NCBI GenBank assembly: GCA_021613535.1
Contig: CP075493.1
Location: 2,232,001 to 2,296,000 of the forward strand
DNA from: Adineta vaga
Taxonomy: Eukaryota; Rotifera
DNA length: 64,000 nucleotides
Direction of reading: 5' to 3'
The position numbers were made by a program, and so were the translations under genes. A model generated the notes under the pieces. It was not told the DNA's origin. It ran no database searches and saw only the letters and a program-made list of their open reading frames with translations. Below are positions 59,521 through 64,000 of the stretch, in pieces (within the stretch, counting starts at the first letter, position 1; every line of letters starts with the position of its first letter).

Positions 59521-60978
59521 TTAGTTTATTTCAAACTTTTGTATTCGATGGTTATCATGATCGACAACATAAAGATTTTCTTGCAAATCAAATGATAAAT
59601 GAATTGGTAAATTGAATTGATTCGATTCGATTCCTCTTCCATTGCCACCGACAACAATTGTTCCTTCGTTTGAATCAGGTGACCAACGCATAATTCGATG
59701 ATTATCTCGATCTGCAACATAAACTCGACCTAATTGATCAACGATCACTCCTTGAGGAAAAGATAATTGTCTTAAACTATTTCCTTGACCATTTCCTTCT
59801 GCAACAACAATTCCTTCTTTTGCATCTTTGAACCATTTCATCACTCGATGATTTTTTTCATCTGAAATATATATTGATTGTTCATCATCAACGAAAATAA
59901 AATTTGGACCGTTAAGTTGATTGAGTTGACCACCTACACCATTTCCACCTGCGACAACTCTTTCTTCGTTTTCTTCATTTATCCATCGTATTATTGCATT
60001 ACTTTCACAATCCGAAACATAAAGAACTCCATAACTATCGATTGTTAAACCAAGACAATAAATATCTGAAATAATGTGTTCACTGGAATGATTTTGGAAA
60101 GACCATTGAACTACTCGTCTATTTCCACATTCAGCTACAATTAATGTATCATTTTTCTTATCAACTAGAAAATCTGTAGGATCAAATAATCGATCTTTAT
60201 TTCCATTTCTAGGGAGAACAATTCGACCATTTTGTTGGCTAGATTCCCATTGAACGATACGATCATTTCCATTATCACTAATTAAAATCGTTTCATCATT
60301 AATAATAACCATGCTGAACGGATAACTTAATTGATTCAATGCATTTCCAGAACCATTTCCTCCAGCAATTGTACTTCCATGTTGATTCCATTGTTTAACT
60401 AAATTTATATGAAATAAATGAAAACAAAAGTTTCAAAGCTCTTTCAAATAGTTACCTTGATGAAATGGTATATTGACAATGATTTTGTTAAGAAACGGTG
60501 TTGATGGTTGTTGAATAGTGAAATTTAAGGTTCTGTTGAGTTCTTCTTGTAATTTATCGAATTTCTCTTTGAAATCATTTAGATCGATCTCATTAAATTG
60601 ATTTTCTTGACGAATTATCTTCAGTTCCCTTCCAATATTAACTAATTTATTTTCAACACCACGAAAAACTTGTTTTGTATGATTGATTACTCTTTTTCTA
60701 CATTCTTCTCCTGTCTCTTTGATTTTCTTAATTGAATCTTCTTCCCATTGATCAATTTCCTTTATCACCTGATTATATACTTGTTGATCTTTTCGATCAT
60801 TCAACAATTGTCGAAATAGATCATGATTATATTCAATTTCATCTAATTCTTTACTGAGCATTTGTAGATGATTTGGTAAACAATTCATACAGAAATCTTT
60901 GAAACATCCTGCACAATTTAATGTTCTTGTAAATTTACTATACGAAAAACACTGGATCTTCTTCTCTATTGCTGACAT
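59521..60978 (-). CDS. B-box-like zinc motif / coiled-coil / NHL-repeat protein
   Basis: Two exons (60456-60978, 59521-60398) give 466 residues. Residues about 10-36 hold spaced cysteines and a histidine (CFSYSK...CAGCFKDFCMNCLPNH), like a degenerate B-box zinc motif. Residues about 40-150 form a coiled coil. The C-terminal 280 residues are NHL repeats making a six-bladed beta-propeller: repeated units of the form G-N-G-x-N-Q-L-x-x-P then (I/V)-x-D-x-x-N-x-R-I-x-(R/Q)-W, for example ISDNGNDRIVQW, VADRDNHRIMRW and VVDHDNHRIQKF. The layout is TRIM2/3/71-like without a RING. Similar proteins are strongly expanded in bdelloids; their partners are unknown. Confidence 0.88.
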
Positions 60979-62254
60979 TACTTAAATTGTTCTTTTTTCT
61001 AAAGTAAAAATATTCACTGATGTTGATGAGTGTTGCGATGAAATTACAACTAAGATAAGGAAAAGGGTTACTTAACAGAAGTCTGTATGAGACAGATAAA
61101 AGATGCTAGGTAATAAATTAATGTGGATAAAAATAGTTAAAATGAAATTAACAAAGAAAATCAAAGAGAAATCCATGTTTCATCGTCGAATTGTTTCGAT
61201 AGTGTACATCCTGAAGCTTTACTTTAATGATCACTAGCGGGGAAGTACCCGATGTTAGTTTAGTACTTTCTAGAGTAAAAAGCTCATATGTCAGAAAACG
61301 ACAGGGAATGTAGAGAGGGTTGTGCTTGAAATGTTTCATCTATGATCATGACGTATCCCGCCATGGATATCTAAGATAGAACAACTTATACTATATAGTA
61401 TTCCAAATCCATCGATTTTCTAGCAGATCCCGCTCCAACTCTGTCTCAACTTCACTTTCAACCTAAAAAGCCGTAGACTTCGAGTTAAAGTTTCATCTAT
61501 CGCGAATGCACACACGTCCACGATAAAGCTCGGTAGCTCAACGCATATTGTGTGGGGGTGATCATATTACTTCTGAATCGCTCTCATTTTCGTGTAAGAC
61601 AATCAGACCTAAATGAAAACGTAGTCATAGATGTATACTCTAAAGATCAATCCAATGAGTTAATCGAAAATGGATTAGATTTCAACCAGCTTCCGTCTCC
61701 CACCTTCCTTCGACTTTTCCCTGTACGTACGAAAGTGTCATGGAAAGTTTGGTGACCGCAGCTATTACAGGGACTGAATACATGACGAATAAACAGACAA
61801 ACATTATTATTTATATATAGACGAAGATTATAGTCTTACTAAATAGAATATTTATAGAGGAGATCAGTGCTTTACACATTTGCGCTGCTTGTGTTGTGTA
61901 CAGTATCATACTAAGCTGATAAGAGCTATCTCTTGTATCTTTCGGAGAATATGACAAGTAAGATATTATGATACTTGTCCTCAGTTTAACATTCGACTAC
62001 TAAAAATGCAGGTATGTAAAAAACACAACATATCTGATAAAAACATCCTTTTCCGAATGTTCCAATAGAAAAGATAAATACATGCAACACACAGAAATTA
62101 ATTTCGAGAATATTTTTTATCATATTGTTCACATCGACCAGAACTATTCGCACACTTAGAAATAATATTGAATCAATGACTCTGACTTTTTTTAATTTTG
62201 ATTGTTTTCTTTTTGATATTGTCAATCGAACTTTTAATAATATTCGTTTCCTAG
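60979..62254. other. Intergenic region upstream of the NHL gene
   Basis: About 1.3 kb. It has slightly more GC around 61180-61560. A 67-codon plus-strand frame at 61552-61755 has no recognisable domain. A pyrimidine-rich acceptor (TTTCCTAG) at about 62247-62254 suggests the broken gene that follows once had an upstream exon here. Confidence 0.4.
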
Positions 62255-63255
62255 GAAGCTGATACCATCGTAAACAAGATGCAGCATGAGCTGACTAACT
62301 TTGTTACTTCTCTTCGAAATGGACATAAATCGATTCGGCAAATTAACAAAATGATGGATTCATTAATCAATGAGATAGAAAGTGCTAATTCAGCCGAACT
62401 GAAAACTATTTTAAAAAGCGTCAAAGAAATAGCCAAACGCTATCGTTCATTGGAGTCCGATACTGTTTCTCTCGTGAAGAGTACAAGTGTAGTATGTGAA
62501 GATGTACGAATGGCAGTGCAAGGTGCTCTTGATGATGAACTTACAACAACAGAAGCATTCGAAAGTATGAGTAAAGACTTTGAAGGACTATCAAATAGTA
62601 TGACAAAGGCAATTGATCATCATTCGGAGGTTGCTAAAGAGCTGAGAGATCAAGCAGACGACGCGAAAAAAGCAAAAGAAAGAAAGAAATGATCAACTGC
62701 AAGCCACTGCTTTAGAACGAAAAGAAGACGCGGAATTGTTTGGTATTTTAGCGGTACCCGGAGCGTGTTTGGTTGCTTCCTCTCTTTGTCGTATTGCGAG
62801 CAGCTGAAAGTGTTGACAATAAATCCTTCAAAGTCATGGCTGGCTTTGGTGGTGCTATTGGATGTCTACTTTGAGGGACTCTTCTTACTGTTGTGACGCC
62901 TCTTTTTGCTGCATGGGCGGTACGCTGTGCCATACTTGGTAGCGGCTGGTCAGAGACCTTTCAAGACCTTAGTGATCAAATTCTCAGTGTTGAAGCTGCT
63001 ATCAATGATTCTGCGTTACATTTGATGAGCATCAGAAGCATGTTAGATCAACTCGATGAAAAAGTATCAAAATGTGACGTATCAAAATCAACGGGTTTGT
63101 TAAGGATACAGTTCAATAAGATTCTTAGTAGTTGCGTTGAATTGAAGAAAAGCTGTATTCAATATTTAGAAAGTCTTCAATCAGCAGGAAATAGTCAAGA
63201 CAGATTTTTAATGGTCACAGGCAATAATCACGAACAACAAAAATCAGCACAATAA
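62255..63255 (+). pseudogene. Broken gene for a long helical protein with a hydrophobic hairpin
   Basis: Three consecutive segments in different frames together look like one protein. The first, to 62692, is a heptad-patterned amphipathic helix region. The second, about 62690-62809, starts after a frame change and includes a hydrophobic stretch. The third, about 62807-63255, has a second hydrophobic stretch, an in-frame TGA at about 62871-62873 and a final coiled-coil part. The damage is therefore at least two frame changes plus one stop. The layout, helices flanking a hydrophobic hairpin, recalls apolipoprotein L-like or helical membrane-inserting proteins, but I cannot assign a family. An unrecognised intron could explain part of the damage, but none with good GT-AG ends was seen. 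Confidence 0.55.
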
Positions 63256-63865
63256 TCTCCTCTATTAATCGAACTTTGATTATTGTCTTGTGAAAATCGC
63301 ACACTATAAAAAATGTATTTTTCTTGATTTTAGACAATTTATCAATAATAAAACTAAAAGTATGAGAGCTTATACATTAATTCAGAATTTGCTGTTTTCA
63401 ATTCAACTATATATCACCAAATGCGAAGATATCGAATGTATAAATATGTTGAGCAACCATAAAACCAAATTCTGAAACTATTCACGTCGTTTTACTAGAC
63501 TATTCATAGTGCAAGGATAAAAGTATTAGTACTGGAATACCTAATATCATATCATGAGAGCATGTTATAAAACTTAATAATGATCACTACACTCGAATCT
63601 GCTAACAAATGGACGAAATACATCGTATAATCTAAATTTAATTATTTTCTTCGTATGTATCAGCGTTTAGTAAAACAAGTTCGATAATGGTCTTTATTAA
63701 AAACAAGCAAAATAGCAATAACAATAATTTCAAGATAGATTCTCATTGAAATACATAAATACATATATGTGTTTGATCAAAAAAAATTTATAACAAAATT
63801 TAATTATATAATTGTAATAGTTATTTTTGTGCGTAGAATTTAAGTATCTGATTTTTTAGTAGATA
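63256..63865. other. Intergenic spacer near the right edge
   Basis: About 610 nt of AT-rich DNA between the broken helical-protein gene (+) and the 3' end of the next gene (-). Nothing is recognised. Confidence 0.45.
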
Positions 63866-64000
63866 TTAACTGTTCGTTTTTTCTAGACGACGTGACTTTT
63901 CTTCAGCAATTAGTTTCTGTCGAATATGAGCCGGTAAAGAAATATTGATGTTGAAAATGAAAGAAAGCATTGAACGTGGCGTATTTTCATCGAAATCGAT
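63866..64000 (-). CDS. C-terminal end of an unrecognised gene (runs off the window)
   Basis: An open minus-strand frame enters from the right edge and ends at a TAA (63866-63868), giving 44 C-terminal residues. They read like coding sequence, with LPAHIRQKLIAEEKSRRLEK near the end forming a charged helix. Too little is visible for a family assignment. It could also be the last exon only, continuing past the edge through an intron. Confidence 0.45.
   Translation of the reverse strand: MDFDENTPRSMLSFIFNINISLPAHIRQKLIAEEKSRRLEKTNS

Noticed and set aside
61552-61755. A 67-codon plus-strand frame considered as the first exon of the broken helical gene.
   Set aside because: It has no heptad pattern, and no clear donor links it to the acceptor at about 62254.
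1-64000. CRISPR arrays, rRNA genes, bacterial operons, telomere repeats or transposase/reverse transcriptase genes.
   Set aside because: None were seen on reading both strands. The only repeats are short microsatellites, one hairpin and the CSTF2 duplicate.

Overview
The window is eukaryotic, AT-rich nuclear DNA, most likely from a bdelloid rotifer (Adineta/Rotaria type). The evidence is: many very short GT-AG introns (mostly 50-70 nt) in compact animal genes; a group-3 LEA desiccation protein; an ADP-ribosyltransferase/TPR protein; a B-box-like/NHL-repeat protein of the kind expanded in bdelloids; and clear animal genes (SIX3/6 homeobox, P2X, CatSper-like channel, synaptotagmin-14/16, lamin, TMEM131). 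The species call is an inference. Exon boundaries below were read by eye; the summed coding lengths divide by three for every multi-exon model except TMEM131.

Layout. 1-1.1 kb: 3' end of a coiled-coil gene (+). 1.1-11.5 kb: gene-poor, holding only a SIX3/6 (Optix) homeobox gene (-). 11.5-12.2 kb: LEA gene (-). 13.1-15.2 kb: INCENP-like gene (-). 15.5-19.7 kb: hnRNP U-like SAP/SPRY/P-loop/RGG gene (-). 20.5-23.6 kb: P2X receptor and CatSper-like channel in tight tandem (+), ending 38 nt from the stop codon of the convergent synaptotagmin-14/16 gene (-, 23.6-25.9 kb). 26.9-34.6 kb: a functional CSTF2 (CstF-64) gene, a decayed same-strand DNA duplicate of its 3' half about 6 kb away, and an intronless 7TM receptor between them. 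34.8-36.2 kb: an unrecognised Ser/Thr-rich protein. 36.6-42.7 kb: TMEM131 family. 43.1-46.8 kb: an ART relic and an intact but catalytically altered ART-TPR gene. 47.5 kb: a single-C2 protein. 49.6-51.7 kb: a lamin without a CaaX box. 52.8-53.9 kb: an intronless EI24/CysZ-like membrane protein. 54.4-57.8 kb: ceramide kinase family. 59.5-61.0 kb: B-box-like/NHL protein. 62.3-63.3 kb: a broken helical-protein gene. 63.9 kb to the edge: the 3' end of another gene.

Most genes have unrelated housekeeping or signalling roles and do not form a pathway. The most unusual signal is a roughly 100-residue N-terminal domain shared by the ART-TPR protein and by the EI24/CysZ-like membrane protein 7 kb away. 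Both genes are intronless in an intron-dense neighbourhood. This looks like a lineage-specific, modular N-terminal domain attached to different effector parts.
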